A stretch of 64,000 nucleotides of DNA from Tardiphaga sp. P9-11 (GCF_008329525.1 NZ_NPKQ01000009.1:171956-235955), one strand, 5' to 3'; shown: positions 46,967 to 58,084, numbered from the stretch's first letter. Notes: generated by a model not told the origin, from the letters alone. Program-made: numbers and translations.

Positions 46967-47455
46967 ATGTTCGGACTTCAAGCTGAATTCTGGGTCGCCG
47001 TCGCTTTCGTCCTTCTGATGGTGGTGTTCGGCTGGTTCGGTATTCACCGCACCATCCTGAAGGCTCTCGACAACCGCAGCACCCGCATCAAGCAGGAACT
47101 CGACGACGCCCGTCGCCTGCGTGATGAAGCTGCTGCACTGCTCGTCGACTACAAGAAGCGTCATGCAGCGGCTGAGCGCGAAGCCCAGGACATCATTACC
47201 TCCGCCAAGGAAGAGGCAGAGCGCATTGCCGCCGAAGCCAAGACCAAGATGGAAGATTTTGTTGCCCGCCGCACCAAGAGCGCAGAAGGCAAGATTGCAC
47301 TGGCGGAAGCCCAGGCTGTCGCAGACGTTCGCGCAGCTGCAGCCGAAGCCGCAGTGAATGCCGCAGCCTCGGTGCTGTCGCAGTCAGTGAAGGGCTCGGT
47401 GGCCGACGACCTGATCGCCAAGGGCATCGGCGAAGTCCGCTCCAAGCTGAACTAA
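46967..47455 (+). CDS. atpF: ATP synthase F0 subunit b
   Basis: A 162-residue stalk subunit. An N-terminal membrane helix ([19 protein letters not shown]) is followed by [20 protein letters not shown] and a long charged alpha helix which dimerises with b' and reaches the F1 head. Last gene of the F0 operon, followed by a strong terminator; the F1 genes (atpHAGDC) are not in this window, as is usual in this group. Confidence 0.96.
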   Translation: MFGLQAEFWVAVAFVLLMVVFGWFGIHRTILKALDNRSTRIKQELDDARRLRDEAAALLVDYKKRHAAAEREAQDIITSAKEEAERIAAEAKTKMEDFVARRTKSAEGKIALAEAQAVADVRAAAAEAAVNAAASVLSQSVKGSVADDLIAKGIGEVRSKLN

Positions 47456-47473
47456 GCGAAGAACTTCAAACTT

Positions 47474-47509
47474 AAAAAGCCGGCGCGAGATGATCGCGCC
47501 GGCTTTTTG
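47474..47509 (+). terminator. Rho-independent terminator of the F0 operon
   Basis: Stem gccggcgcga and tcgcgccggc, loop gatga, with aaaaa before and ttttt after. It is symmetrical and may also end transcription from the convergent lipoprotein gene. Confidence 0.93.
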
Positions 47510-47525
47510 TTGGCTGAAAGCCGCC

Positions 47526-48212
47526 TTAGCGCTTTTTGCGAGACTGCGGCTGCGACTTCAGCGCCTGCGGATCGAAGCCGATATAGAAGATGTAGGAATC
47601 GCCCGCTGTGCCTGTCGGCACGGGATAGACGAGATCCTCGCCGACCAAACTGAACGGCACGCTGGTCTCGCTGCCGATCTGCACATTGGTTTGGAATACC
47701 TTAGTCGCAATGGTCTTCGGCGTGACGCCTTCCTGCACCACGGCGACACGCAGCGGCACATCTACCGCCGCCGGCGCACCGGCCGGACCGACAATGACGC
47801 GGCCCTGGATGCCGATCTTGACCGAGATCTGACCGGCATTCAGATCGCAGGAGCGCGCAGTCCGGGTGATGGTGGCCTGGAAAGCCAGATCGTTGCCGAC
47901 CGCAGGCTTGCCCGCAGCGCCGACCGCATAGGTCGAGGCGCCCGGCCGGATGCTGACGCTCGGACAGGTCAGATCGTTCTCGTCGGTCTGCGGCGACTGC
48001 GGCGCGCCGACCTCGGTGGACTTGCCCGAGAACAACTGGGTGAAGCGATCGGTCATCGATGGGCTGCCGCCGCCGCTGCTGCTTGGCGAGCCGCCACCGA
48101 ACATGCTCCCGCCGCCGCAACCAGCCAGTGTCAGGCTTGCTGCAGTGATCATCAGCAGGCTGCGGAGCGCGCCGGTGCGGCCGCTGATCGGCATCGAACG
48201 AATATTGCGCAT
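47526..48212 (-). CDS. Putative lipoprotein
   Basis: A 228-residue protein with a lipoprotein signal peptide ending in the lipobox LTLAGC, a Gly/Ser-rich linker and a C-terminal beta-rich domain (VFQTNVQIGSETSVPFSLVG, TAGDSYIFYIGFDPQ). It probably sits in the outer membrane facing the periplasm. The DLTCPSVSIRPGASTY segment recurs in alphaproteobacterial proteins of unknown function. Convergent with the F0 operon and separated from it only by the terminator. Confidence 0.83.
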   Translation of the reverse strand: MRNIRSMPISGRTGALRSLLMITAASLTLAGCGGGSMFGGGSPSSSGGGSPSMTDRFTQLFSGKSTEVGAPQSPQTDENDLTCPSVSIRPGASTYAVGAAGKPAVGNDLAFQATITRTARSCDLNAGQISVKIGIQGRVIVGPAGAPAAVDVPLRVAVVQEGVTPKTIATKVFQTNVQIGSETSVPFSLVGEDLVYPVPTGTAGDSYIFYIGFDPQALKSQPQSRKKR

Positions 48213-48380
48213 TATGAAGATATCCCCGGAAATTCAGTCGTGTGCGCAGCCCCGCCCAAGGCGTGCGCGGGGCCTTATAACAGCGCAATGGCGGCGAACC
48301 CAAGGCACTTAAACAAAGCCGCTTGAGACAGGACAGATGCGCGCCATTGCGCCACATCCAGACATCGCGCTGCAGCAAGA

Positions 48381-48968
48381 CTATCCGCGGAAGTCCTCAT
48401 GCAGCATGCCGTAAAGCAGATGATCCTGCCAGATGCCATTGATGCAGAGATAACGCCGCGCCAGCCCCTCGCGCGAGAAGCCACACTTTTCCAGCACCCG
48501 CACCGACGGCATATTGGTGGGAATGCAGGCGGCTTCGATGCGATGCAGGTTCAATTCGCCGAACAAGATCGGCAGCAGCACCCGCAGCGCCGCCGTCATC
48601 ACGCCCTGCCCGCTATAAGGCTGCCCAACCCAGTAACCGATGGTGCCGGCCTGGACGATGCCCCGACGCACGTTGGCCAGCGTCACGCCGCCCAGCAGCG
48701 TGCCGTTGGATTCGCGAAATACCAGAAACGGATAGGCACGGTCGGCCGACGCATCGTCGGCATAGCGGCGCAACCGGCGGCGGAAGCCTGAGCGCGTCAG
48801 GTCGTCGGACGGCCAGATCGGCTCCCACGGCGTCAGATAGCCTCGGCTTTGCTCACGCAGATCGGCCCACTGCGGAAAATCGCTCATCACGGGCGCACGC
48901 AAGGCAACGCCGTAGCCGCGCGGCGCCAGCGCCGCCGGCATGCTCGATGGTAAACGAAACAGGGCCAT
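48381..48968 (-). CDS. rimJ: RimJ/RimL-type GNAT acetyltransferase
   Basis: A 195-residue N-acetyltransferase. The acetyl-CoA loop region reads IGYWVGQPYSGQGVMTAALR, and the C-terminal motif NMPSVRVLEKCGFSREGLAR is typical of RimJ/RimL proteins, which modify protein N-termini such as ribosomal protein S5. Ribosome site AGGGAG before the ATG at 48968. It follows the M16 peptidase by 34 bases and probably belongs to the thrC-peptidase operon. Confidence 0.88.
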   Translation of the reverse strand: MALFRLPSSMPAALAPRGYGVALRAPVMSDFPQWADLREQSRGYLTPWEPIWPSDDLTRSGFRRRLRRYADDASADRAYPFLVFRESNGTLLGGVTLANVRRGIVQAGTIGYWVGQPYSGQGVMTAALRVLLPILFGELNLHRIEAACIPTNMPSVRVLEKCGFSREGLARRYLCINGIWQDHLLYGMLHEDFRG

Positions 48969-49002
48969 AGGCTTGCTCCCTGATGCCTCGGACCTCGCCT
49001 GC

Positions 49003-50292
49003 CTAGTGGAGCAGGCTCTTGTCCTTGGCGCGGGTCAATCCTTCCGCAAAAGCCACCGCCGTGTCCAGTCCCCGGCCGCTGCCAAGCGCCGCCACGGCCG
49101 GGCGGCTGCGCGTCAGCAGGCCACGTGCGACGTTGCGGGTCGATTCCACGCTGACATCATCGATGCGCTGGACGAGCTCCTCCACGGTGAGCGGACGGCC
49201 ATAGGCCAGCATGTGCCGCGCCAATTGCTCGGCGCGCGAGCTGCAGCTCTCCAGCGCCATCAGCAGACCAGCCTTCATCTGCGCCTTGGCGCGCGCGATC
49301 TCGGCCTCGGTCAGTGTCTCCACCGACTCGTTGATGACATCGACGATGACTTCCATCATCTCAGGTGCATCGGCCGGATCGGTGCCGGTATAGAGACCGA
49401 AGAAGCCGGTGTCGGTATAGGGCGCATGGAAAGTGTAGATCGAATAGCAGAGACCGCGCTTCTCACGCACTTCCTGGAACAACCGCGAGGACATGCCGCC
49501 GCCGAGAATGTTGGTAAAGACCTGCAGGCTGAACAGCGACAGATCCGACTGCGGCAAACCTTCCAGCGCCAATGTCAGATGCGCCTGTTCAAGATCGCGA
49601 TTGACGACGCGCGAGCCGCCCTTGCCGAACATCGCCGGTTGCGGTTTCGGAGCGGCAGTGCCTTCGAAGCTGGAAAAGCGATCGGCGGCTTCATGCACGA
49701 CCTGGCGATGATTCACGGCGCCGGCCGCAGCCACCACCATGTCCGGCCCGCGATAGTGCGTGGACAGGTAGTTCTGCAGCATATCGCGATCGAAGCCCTT
49801 CAGCGTCTTTGCGGTGCCCAGAAGCGAACGGCCCATCGGCTGATCGGGATAGCAGAGCTCGTTAAGATGCTCGAACACGACGTCATCGGGCGTGTCCTGC
49901 GCCGCGCCGATCTCCTGCACGATCACGCTCTTCTCGCGCTCCAGCTCGTCCGGCACGAAAGTGGGATTGGCGAGAATGTCCGAGAGCACATCAAGCGCCA
50001 GCGGCACATCGGCCTTCATCACGCGGGCGTAATAGGCCGTGGTTTCGGTCGAGGTCGCGGCATTGAGATCGCCGCCAACGGCCTCGATCTCCTCGACGAT
50101 TTCGCGGGACGAGCGCTTCTTGGTGCCCTTGAAGGCCATATGTTCGAGCAGATGCGAGATGCCATGCTCGTTGGACTTCTCATCGCGACCGCCGACGCCG
50201 GTCCAGACGCCGAGGGCGGCGGTTTCCAGATGCGGCATGGTATCGGTGATGACCGTCAGGCCCGAAGGCAGCTTGGTAACTTCGACGGTCAT
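49003..50292 (-). CDS. M16 family zinc peptidase
   Basis: A 429-residue metallopeptidase with the inverted zinc motif HLLEH (His47, Glu50, His51) and the third ligand glutamate in the later REKSVIVQEI block. It is close to the mitochondrial processing peptidase beta subunit and to bacterial PqqL/YmxG proteins: GVGGRDEKSNEHGISHLLEH and AFKGTKKRSSREIVEEIEAV. The start codon overlaps the thrC stop (ATGA), so it is coupled to thrC. Pairing with thrC is common in alphaproteobacteria; the physiological substrate is not known. Confidence 0.93.
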   Translation of the reverse strand: MTVEVTKLPSGLTVITDTMPHLETAALGVWTGVGGRDEKSNEHGISHLLEHMAFKGTKKRSSREIVEEIEAVGGDLNAATSTETTAYYARVMKADVPLALDVLSDILANPTFVPDELEREKSVIVQEIGAAQDTPDDVVFEHLNELCYPDQPMGRSLLGTAKTLKGFDRDMLQNYLSTHYRGPDMVVAAAGAVNHRQVVHEAADRFSSFEGTAAPKPQPAMFGKGGSRVVNRDLEQAHLTLALEGLPQSDLSLFSLQVFTNILGGGMSSRLFQEVREKRGLCYSIYTFHAPYTDTGFFGLYTGTDPADAPEMMEVIVDVINESVETLTEAEIARAKAQMKAGLLMALESCSSRAEQLARHMLAYGRPLTVEELVQRIDDVSVESTRNVARGLLTRSRPAVAALGSGRGLDTAVAFAEGLTRAKDKSLLH

Positions 50293-51707
50293 CGGGACAC
50301 TCCTTGCTTCGCAGCGCGGCTGACGGACAGCACAAACTGCTCAATATCGCTTTGGTCATTCTTCATGACCTTAATATGCTCGGGCTTCGTCATCAGCCCT
50401 TCCAGATGGACCGGCAATGCCGGGCGCACGCCGCAAGCGGCTTCCACCGCATCGGGGAATTTCGCCGCATGTGCCGTCGACAATACGACGTTGGGCACAT
50501 GCATCTCGGTGGTGTCGCGATCGGCCACGGCCAATGCCACGGCCGTATGCGGATCGATCAGATCGCCGGTTTCGCGCCATGCCGTGCGAATGGCGGCAGA
50601 GGTCTCGTCTTCGTCGGCGCGGCCGGATTCGAAATCGGCGCGGATCGCGGTTAGCACTTTCTCCGGCAGCACGAAACGGCCGGACTGCTTCAGCGAGTCC
50701 ATCAGGCCTCGCACCAGCGCAGCATCGCGGCCGGAGGCCTCGAACAGCAGACGCTCGAAATTCGACGACACCTGAATGTCCATAGACGGCGACGACGAGG
50801 CGTGAACCTCACGCACTTCGTAGATGCCGGTCTTGAGCGTACGGTCGAGGATGTCGTTGACGTTGGCGGCGACGCGCAGCTTGCGCACCGGCAGACCCAT
50901 GCACTTGGCCACATAGCCCGCAAAGATGTCGCCGAAATTGCCGGTGGGTACCGTGAAATCAACGCTGCGTGCAGGCGCGCCGACGGCGACAGCCGAGGTG
51001 AAGTAGTAAACCACCTGCGCGACGATGCGCGCCCAGTTGATCGAGTTCACACCTGACAGCGAGACTGCATCGCGGAAAGTGTGGTGGTTGAACAGGCCCT
51101 TCACGATCGCCTGGCAATCGTCGAAATTGCCCTCGACGGCGAGCGCATGGACGTTCGACGCGCCGGTCGTGGTCATCATGCGGCGCTGCACGTCGGAAAT
51201 GCGGCCGTTCGGAAACAACACGACGAGATCGACATTGTCGCGGCCGGCAAAGGCATCGACGGCGGCGCCGCCGGTGTCGCCTGAGGTTGCCACCACGATC
51301 GTGGTGCGCTGATTGCGCTTGGCGAGGACATGATCCATCAGCCGCGCAATGAGCTGCATGGCGACGTCCTTGAACGCAAGTGTCGGGCCGTGAAACAGCT
51401 CGAGCACGAACTGGTTCGGCGCGGTCTGGTCGAGCGGCACCACGGCGGGATGGCGGAAGGTGGCATAGGCCTCATTGGCCATGCGGCCGAGATCCTCGTC
51501 GGAAATCTCACCCGCCACGAACGGCCGGAGCACCTCGACGGCGACTTCCCAATAGGGCCGGCCGAACAGCGACGCGATGGTCTCAGGCGACAATTGAGGC
51601 CAGACCTCGGGAATGTAGAGACCGCCGTCGCGGGCAAGCCCGGTCAGCATGACATCGCAAAAACCGAGTTTCGGGGCCTCTCCCCGCGTCGAGATATAGG
51701 TCGTCAA
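50289..51707 (-). CDS. thrC: Threonine synthase ThrC
   Basis: Pyridoxal-phosphate enzyme of 472 residues that turns O-phosphohomoserine into threonine. The PLP lysine lies in GPTLAFKDVAMQL; ATSGDTGGAAVDAFAG binds the phosphate. No ATG fits the conserved start TTYISTRGEAPKLGFCDV; the initiation codon is a TTG at 51707, with GGAGG five bases upstream, which decides the start. The reading frame continues upstream without homology. The stop is fused to the next start (ATGA). First gene of the thrC-peptidase-rimJ unit. Confidence 0.95.
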   Translation of the reverse strand: MTTYISTRGEAPKLGFCDVMLTGLARDGGLYIPEVWPQLSPETIASLFGRPYWEVAVEVLRPFVAGEISDEDLGRMANEAYATFRHPAVVPLDQTAPNQFVLELFHGPTLAFKDVAMQLIARLMDHVLAKRNQRTTIVVATSGDTGGAAVDAFAGRDNVDLVVLFPNGRISDVQRRMMTTTGASNVHALAVEGNFDDCQAIVKGLFNHHTFRDAVSLSGVNSINWARIVAQVVYYFTSAVAVGAPARSVDFTVPTGNFGDIFAGYVAKCMGLPVRKLRVAANVNDILDRTLKTGIYEVREVHASSSPSMDIQVSSNFERLLFEASGRDAALVRGLMDSLKQSGRFVLPEKVLTAIRADFESGRADEDETSAAIRTAWRETGDLIDPHTAVALAVADRDTTEMHVPNVVLSTAHAAKFPDAVEAACGVRPALPVHLEGLMTKPEHIKVMKNDQSDIEQFVLSVSRAAKQGVSR

Positions 51708-51856
51708 GGCGTCCTCCAAAGGCGCGGAAACCGCCAAGCCTTTGATAATAATGGGGTTAAAACTTCGCTGGCAGCTAAGTCTCAGGGCACCATAATGGGT
51801 TTCGCCGGGTGGGGAAACCGCCAATGGGGCGGTGCGACGAACCAGGCACCCGAGCG

Positions 51857-52303
51857 TTAAGTTTCGCCGAACGCCCTCCGGATGACCGGCAGGACCGGGC
51901 TTCCTGGCTCAACCCATAAGGCAGCTACTCGCTTCAGAAATTCAATTTGGGAAGTTGGCCAATCGTTCGAAGCAAGGATTGGCCGGCTCTCAAACAGGAC
52001 GGCACCAAGGTCATCCGGACTGTAAGCATAGATGGCTCCGGAGCCGATACAGCATTCTCCATCAGCGAATAGAAGACTCTGATGTCCGCCATCCGCGACA
52101 AGGGAACGGTAGATTGGCACGGTCAGGTGAAGGACGTTTTCAATCGTGTTGATCGGCAGGTAGCTCACCGCTTTTTGCGGGCCCAAGAGCCAGATGATGC
52201 TCCAGAATTCGCTTTCCTTCGGCGGCCAAAATGATGTCCCGGCTCTTCTCCACGATTTCCTCCGGAGCTGGCTCAAACAGTCCGCTGCTGCCCCTTGATC
52301 CAC
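51857..52303 (-). CDS. Hypothetical protein, possibly frameshifted
   Basis: A 148-codon frame that overlaps the end of the SURF1 gene by 31 bases. The last 100 residues look like a real protein (LPINTIENVLHLTVPIYRSL, ASNDWPTSQIEFLKRVAALW). The first 30 do not: they lie partly in the SURF1 end and are arginine-rich. In a neighbouring frame a GTG preceded by GGAGGAAATC starts MEKSRDIILAAEGKRIL and stops after 37 codons. The best explanation is one gene broken by a frameshift near 52215, either natural or a sequencing error. Alternatively the long frame starts at an internal codon. Function unknown. Confidence 0.5.
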   Translation of the reverse strand: MDQGAAADCLSQLRRKSWRRAGTSFWPPKESEFWSIIWLLGPQKAVSYLPINTIENVLHLTVPIYRSLVADGGHQSLLFADGECCIGSGAIYAYSPDDLGAVLFESRPILASNDWPTSQIEFLKRVAALWVEPGSPVLPVIRRAFGET

Positions 52304-53031
52304 GCTCCGAACGCAATCACCACGGCAGCCGCGAGGCCAAACCAGGTGATGGCGTATTGCATGTGGTCGTCCTTGAGGTGGATTTCGAGCGGCCCGGGCT
52401 TCGGAATGGCGTTGGCCGGTACAGGGCTTTCCAGATCGACATAGAACGGCGCGACAGGGCCCCAGCCGAGCGCCTGTGCCATGGCGCGCTGGTCGCGGTT
52501 GAACCAGAGACGCTTGGCGACGTCGTCATGGGGCGTCAGCGTGCCCGCGGTTTCGGGAAAGCGCAGATAGCCGGTCAGGGTCACGGGGGCGCCGGTGATG
52601 AGCTTCTGCACGGCGCGGTCCTGCTGGGCGCGATCCTGCATCGTGTTCTGCACGAAGCCGGCATTGATCACGACGGTCTCGCCGGATGCCAGCTGCGCCG
52701 GCAGGAAGGCCCAGGTCACCGGGCCCGGTACATCCGGCCGCACCCCGGAGCCGGAGCTGTAAACCATGCCGTCCGGCACGGGTTTGTAGGTGGCCGAGAA
52801 GCTGACGCGGCGGAATTCGTCCTTCGCCGGGGTCAGCGCGCTCCATGTGGCCGGCGCGGGCAATGTGCCGGGCGCACCTGCAAGGCGCTCCGTGAGTGCG
52901 GCGATCAACGCGTGTTTCTCGGTGCGGCGTTGTAGCTGCCAGAATCCGAGGCTGAGGAGCACGCCAACGATGATGAGCGTGACGATGCCGAGACCGGTGA
53001 TACTGCGCCGGCGCGCTGCAACAGTGTTCAT
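52273..53031 (-). CDS. surf1: Cytochrome oxidase assembly protein SURF1
   Basis: A 252-residue inner-membrane protein with helices at about 12-32 and 228-246 and a periplasmic domain between. SURF1 signatures are LGFWQLQRRTEKHALI, the GYLRFPE block and WFNRDQRAMAQALG. It helps insert haem A into subunit I. The start codon overlaps the DUF983 stop (ATGA). Last gene of the oxidase operon. Confidence 0.94.
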   Translation of the reverse strand: MNTVAARRRSITGLGIVTLIIVGVLLSLGFWQLQRRTEKHALIAALTERLAGAPGTLPAPATWSALTPAKDEFRRVSFSATYKPVPDGMVYSSGSGVRPDVPGPVTWAFLPAQLASGETVVINAGFVQNTMQDRAQQDRAVQKLITGAPVTLTGYLRFPETAGTLTPHDDVAKRLWFNRDQRAMAQALGWGPVAPFYVDLESPVPANAIPKPGPLEIHLKDDHMQYAITWFGLAAAVVIAFGAWIKGQQRTV

Positions 53032-53423
53032 TTCGGCGTGCGATCGATGAGTTGGCCTTCGGAAGCCTTGTGGTGGAATTGCAGGGCGATCAGCAGCGAC
53101 TTCATTGAGCGCAACGGCAGCAGCGTGGTCGCGAGAATCAGCGGCAGCCACAGCGCGGCATGCAGCCAGAATGGCGGCTGATACTTGACCTCCACCACCA
53201 GCGCGCAACCGACAACGATGGCCCCTGCGATCATGATGATGAAGATCGCAGGACCATCGCCGGTGTCGATGAAAGCATAGTCCAGTTCGCAACGCTCGCA
53301 GCGCGGCGCCAGATTGATGAAGCCCGCATAGAGCTTGCCCTCGCCGCAGCGCGGGCATTTGCAGGTCAGGCCGCGGACGATGGTCTGGCCAAGCGTAGCG
53401 GGGGCAACGAGTTGATCGGGCAT
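53028..53423 (-). CDS. DUF983 family protein
   Basis: A 131-residue membrane protein with an N-terminal zinc-ribbon-like pair CKCPRCGEGKLY and CERC, then two hydrophobic segments (GPAIFIIMIAGAIVVGCALVV and WLHAALWLPLILATTLLPLR). DUF983 genes are regular members of alphaproteobacterial aa3 oxidase clusters, between ctaE and surf1, implying an assembly or copper/haem handling role that is not established. ATGA overlap with surf1. Confidence 0.9.
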   Translation of the reverse strand: MPDQLVAPATLGQTIVRGLTCKCPRCGEGKLYAGFINLAPRCERCELDYAFIDTGDGPAIFIIMIAGAIVVGCALVVEVKYQPPFWLHAALWLPLILATTLLPLRSMKSLLIALQFHHKASEGQLIDRTPK

Positions 53424-53505
53424 CGGATTCAGTTTCTTTCACGCCGCAGAAGGCCAACGAAAAAGGGCGGCCCTGCGGCCGCCCTCTTGTAGCACCTGAA
53501 TGCGG

Positions 53506-54363
53506 TCAGTGCGCGGCTGCGCCGGCGACAACGCCGCCATAGCCCCAGACATAGATCGTAACGAACAGGAACAGCCAGACCACGTCCACGAAGTGCCAGT
53601 ACCAGGCGGCGAATTCAAAGCCGAGATGCTGCTTCGGCGTGAAGTGACCGGCATAGACCCGGAACAGGCAGACCAGCAGGAAGATGGTGCCGACCAGCAC
53701 GTGGAAACCGTGAAAGCCGGTCGCCATGAAGAAGGTCGCACCGTAGATGTTGCCCTTGAAGCCGAAAGCGGCGTGGGCGTATTCGAACGCCTGCACGCAA
53801 GAGAAAGCAGCGCCAAGCAGCACCGTGAGGATCAGCGCATGCTTCACGGCCTTGCGGTCGCCTTCCAGCAGCGCATGATGCGCCCAGGTGACGGTCGTGC
53901 CGGAGGTCAGCAGGATCAGCGTGTTGAGTAGCGGCAGGTGCCAGGGGTCGAAGGTCTGGATGCCCTTCGGCGGCCAGACGCCACCGAACAGCGCCTCGCG
54001 GGTGGCATGCACGGGATCGCCGGGGAACAGCGACGAATTGAAGTAGGCCCAGAACCAGGCAACGAAGAACATCACTTCCGAGGCGATGAACAGGATCATG
54101 CCGTAGCGATGGCTGATCTGCACCACGCGGGTGTGATCGCCCTTATACTGGGCTTCGCGGACCACGTCGGTCCACCAGCTTGCGAACACGTAGAGCACAC
54201 CGATGGTGCCGACGCCGAACACGATGGGCGCCGCGGCATACATGTGATGCATCCAGCTGACCGCGCCGACCGCCATGATGAAGGCGAACAGCGAGCCTAC
54301 CGCCGGCCACGGCGAGGGATCGACGAGATGATAGTCGTGGTGCTTTGCTTGCGCCGTAGCCAT
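53506..54363 (-). CDS. ctaE: Cytochrome c oxidase subunit III
   Basis: A 285-residue membrane protein with seven helices. Typical segments: YHLVDPSPWPAVGSLFAF near the start, MILFIASEVMFFVAWFWAYF and TGFHGFHVLVGTIFLLVCLF, and the end AWYWHFVDVVWLFLFVTIYVWG. GGAGAG precedes the start. It maintains the core oxidase and stabilises proton uptake. Sixth gene of the cluster after ctaG; 101 bases separate the two. Confidence 0.97.
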   Translation of the reverse strand: MATAQAKHHDYHLVDPSPWPAVGSLFAFIMAVGAVSWMHHMYAAAPIVFGVGTIGVLYVFASWWTDVVREAQYKGDHTRVVQISHRYGMILFIASEVMFFVAWFWAYFNSSLFPGDPVHATREALFGGVWPPKGIQTFDPWHLPLLNTLILLTSGTTVTWAHHALLEGDRKAVKHALILTVLLGAAFSCVQAFEYAHAAFGFKGNIYGATFFMATGFHGFHVLVGTIFLLVCLFRVYAGHFTPKQHLGFEFAAWYWHFVDVVWLFLFVTIYVWGYGGVVAGAAAH

Positions 54364-54464
54364 TGCGGTTCTCTCCGTCAGCTGCGCCGGTTGAAGCCGG
54401 TGCGAGTTCTCTCAATTTTATAACTCGGAACGCTCCAGGATTTCTCCTGGAGGTTACCCATATC

Positions 54465-55103
54465 TCAGAGGTTACCCTTGCGCTTGTCGGTCTCCGTCGC
54501 CGCCAGTGGCTTCGGCGCCGGATCGCGCAGGGGGTAGAACGTGTAGGACAGTGTAATCGACTTCAGGCCGTCATTCTCGCTATCCGCGGCCAGCGCAGGA
54601 TCGACATAGAATACGACGGGCATTTCACGTTTCTCACCGGGCGCCAAGGTCTGCTCGGTGAAGCAGAAGCAATTGATCTTCTGGAAATATGCGCCGACCG
54701 TCAGCGGCGCCACGTTATAGGCAGCCTGTGCAGAGGTGGTGCGGGCGGACTGGTTGGTCACGGTGTAGAACACGGTCACAACCTCGCCGATCTTGACCTC
54801 GATCTCGCTCTGCTCCGGGACGAACTTCCATGGCAGGCCACCCGACACATTGGCATCGAAACGCACGGCGATCTTGCGCGCGATTGGGCCGGACTCCGGC
54901 GCGGCGCTGGCGACCATCGTGGTGCCGTTGAAGCCGGTGGCGCGGCAGAACCAGTTATACAGCGGCACGGCGGCGTAGGACGCGCCGACCATGAAGGCCA
55001 CCAGCAGACCGCAAGCCGCAGCCACGGTCGCATCACGCCCGAGGCGCGGCTTGATCTTGCTGCGCGGCTCGGAGGCTCTGATGTTCTGCGGCTGATCGGT
55101 CAT
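54465..55103 (-). CDS. ctaG: Cytochrome oxidase copper assembly protein CtaG (Cox11)
   Basis: A 212-residue protein with one N-terminal membrane anchor (about 32-52) and a periplasmic domain with the copper-binding motif NCFCFTEQ. Cox11/CtaG delivers copper to the CuB site of subunit I. The GTVxx-type sequence [20 protein letters not shown] and MPVVFYVDP are family signatures. Just upstream is the small CoxF-like gene, 18 bases away. Confidence 0.96.
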   Translation of the reverse strand: MTDQPQNIRASEPRSKIKPRLGRDATVAAACGLLVAFMVGASYAAVPLYNWFCRATGFNGTTMVASAAPESGPIARKIAVRFDANVSGGLPWKFVPEQSEIEVKIGEVVTVFYTVTNQSARTTSAQAAYNVAPLTVGAYFQKINCFCFTEQTLAPGEKREMPVVFYVDPALAADSENDGLKSITLSYTFYPLRDPAPKPLAATETDKRKGNL

Positions 55104-55121
55104 GTCACTCAGCTTTTGTCA

Positions 55122-55295
55122 TTACATGGGCCGGATGAGAACGGCCGGCCCTTTGACCATGGTGACGGCAAAGAACAGTACGACGAGAATGCCGAGCGCC
55201 CAGGCGATAGCCAGTGACCGTTCGCGCCGGCTCTTCTTCTGTGCCTCGGTGAGGACGATGCCCTCTGGCTCGGCTGGCTTGTGCTCATTGTCCAT
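55122..55295 (-). CDS. CoxF-like small membrane protein
   Basis: A 57-residue protein between ctaB and ctaG, read as MDNEHKPAEPEGIVLTEAQK then KSRRERSLAIAW and a single hydrophobic helix ALGILVVLFFAVTMV, ending GPAVLIRPM. A charged cytoplasmic N-terminus, positive residues and one membrane helix match the small protein called CoxF found at this place in Bradyrhizobium-type aa3 clusters. GAGGGG lies upstream. A role in assembly or as a small accessory subunit is likely but not shown. Confidence 0.88.
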   Translation of the reverse strand: MDNEHKPAEPEGIVLTEAQKKSRRERSLAIAWALGILVVLFFAVTMVKGPAVLIRPM

Positions 55296-55311
55296 CGGAT
55301 CATGCGCCCCT

Positions 55312-56259
55312 CTACCAGACCAGCGGGAGGATGGCCTTCACGACCACCTCGAGCAGCAGAATGGCAAACAGCGCGAACAGATAGACGATCGAGAAGGCAA
55401 ACAGCTTGCGCGTCGCGCGATTGGCAGGCGTGCCTTCGCGCAGACGATAGACCTCCACGGCGAGATACATCATGCCGGCGCCAAGGATCAGCGAAGCCAC
55501 GCCGTAAACGGCAGAGAAATAGCCGAGCGGCCACGGGGCCACGGCGGTCGCAACCAGCACGACGGTGTAGAGCAGGATCTGCAGCCGGGTCGCGTCGGGA
55601 CCGGCGACTACCGGCAGCATCGGCACGCCGGCGCGGGTGTAGTCGTCGTTCCGGAATAGCGCGAGTGCCCAGAAATGCGGCGGGGTCCAGAAGAAGATGA
55701 TCAGGAACAGCAGGATCGGCTCCATCGAGAGCGTTCCCGACGCCGCAGCCCAGGCGACGACCGGCGGCAGCGCGCCGGCGGCACCGCCGATGACGATGTT
55801 CTGCGCGGTCCTGCGCTTCAGACCGACTGTGTATATCACGACATAAAAGAAGATCGTGAAAGCGAGCAGCGCACCGGCCAGCCAGTTGACGAGGATGCCG
55901 AGCGTCATCACCGAGAAAAAGGCCAGCACCAGACCGAAGGTCAGCGCTTCCGGCCGGGTGACGCGACCGCGCGGGATCGGGCGGTTGGCGGTGCGCGACA
56001 TCAGCGCGTCGATATCGGCTTCGTACCACATGTTCAGTGCGCCGGAGGCGCCGCCGCCGACAGCGATACAGAGGATAGAGGTGATCGCCAGCACCGGGTG
56101 ATGATCGCCCGGCGCCAGGAAATAACCGACCATGGCCGTGAACACGACCAGCGACATCACCCGCGGCTTGAGCAGCGCGATGTAGTCGGCAACACCCGCT
56201 TCGGAGATGCGGGGGGCCGACAGGTCGATGGCGTGGTGGTCGAGGACGGACAAGATCAT
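55312..56259 (-). CDS. ctaB: Protoheme IX farnesyltransferase CtaB
   Basis: A prenyltransferase with nine predicted helices (about 315 residues), which adds a farnesyl group to haem B on the way to haem A. It has the acidic motif [15 protein letters not shown] and the second site [17 protein letters not shown] that define UbiA-type enzymes. I prefer the ATG at 56259; a few in-frame codons further upstream are open. It sits between ctaD and the coxF-like gene. Confidence 0.96.
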   Translation of the reverse strand: MILSVLDHHAIDLSAPRISEAGVADYIALLKPRVMSLVVFTAMVGYFLAPGDHHPVLAITSILCIAVGGGASGALNMWYEADIDALMSRTANRPIPRGRVTRPEALTFGLVLAFFSVMTLGILVNWLAGALLAFTIFFYVVIYTVGLKRRTAQNIVIGGAAGALPPVVAWAAASGTLSMEPILLFLIIFFWTPPHFWALALFRNDDYTRAGVPMLPVVAGPDATRLQILLYTVVLVATAVAPWPLGYFSAVYGVASLILGAGMMYLAVEVYRLREGTPANRATRKLFAFSIVYLFALFAILLLEVVVKAILPLVW

Positions 56260-56354
56260 TCTCACTTTTGTTACGAGCACTCCGCCGAAACCCTTGCGAG
56301 TTCGGCGGAGGCATTAACCTGGTGCGGCACCCAAGAGCGACACACGAAAACCAC

Positions 56355-58046
<1,692 letters not shown>

Positions 58047-58084
58047 TTACAGTGCGTGCGGAGCCTCGCGGCTCCGCCACCCGC

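Noticed and set aside
48940..50775. Plus-strand open frame of 611 codons antisense to the M16 peptidase and thrC
   Set aside because: It mirrors two well-conserved genes on the other strand; its amino acid composition (Arg, His, Gly, Ala) is that of antisense frames in GC-rich DNA and no family pattern is visible.
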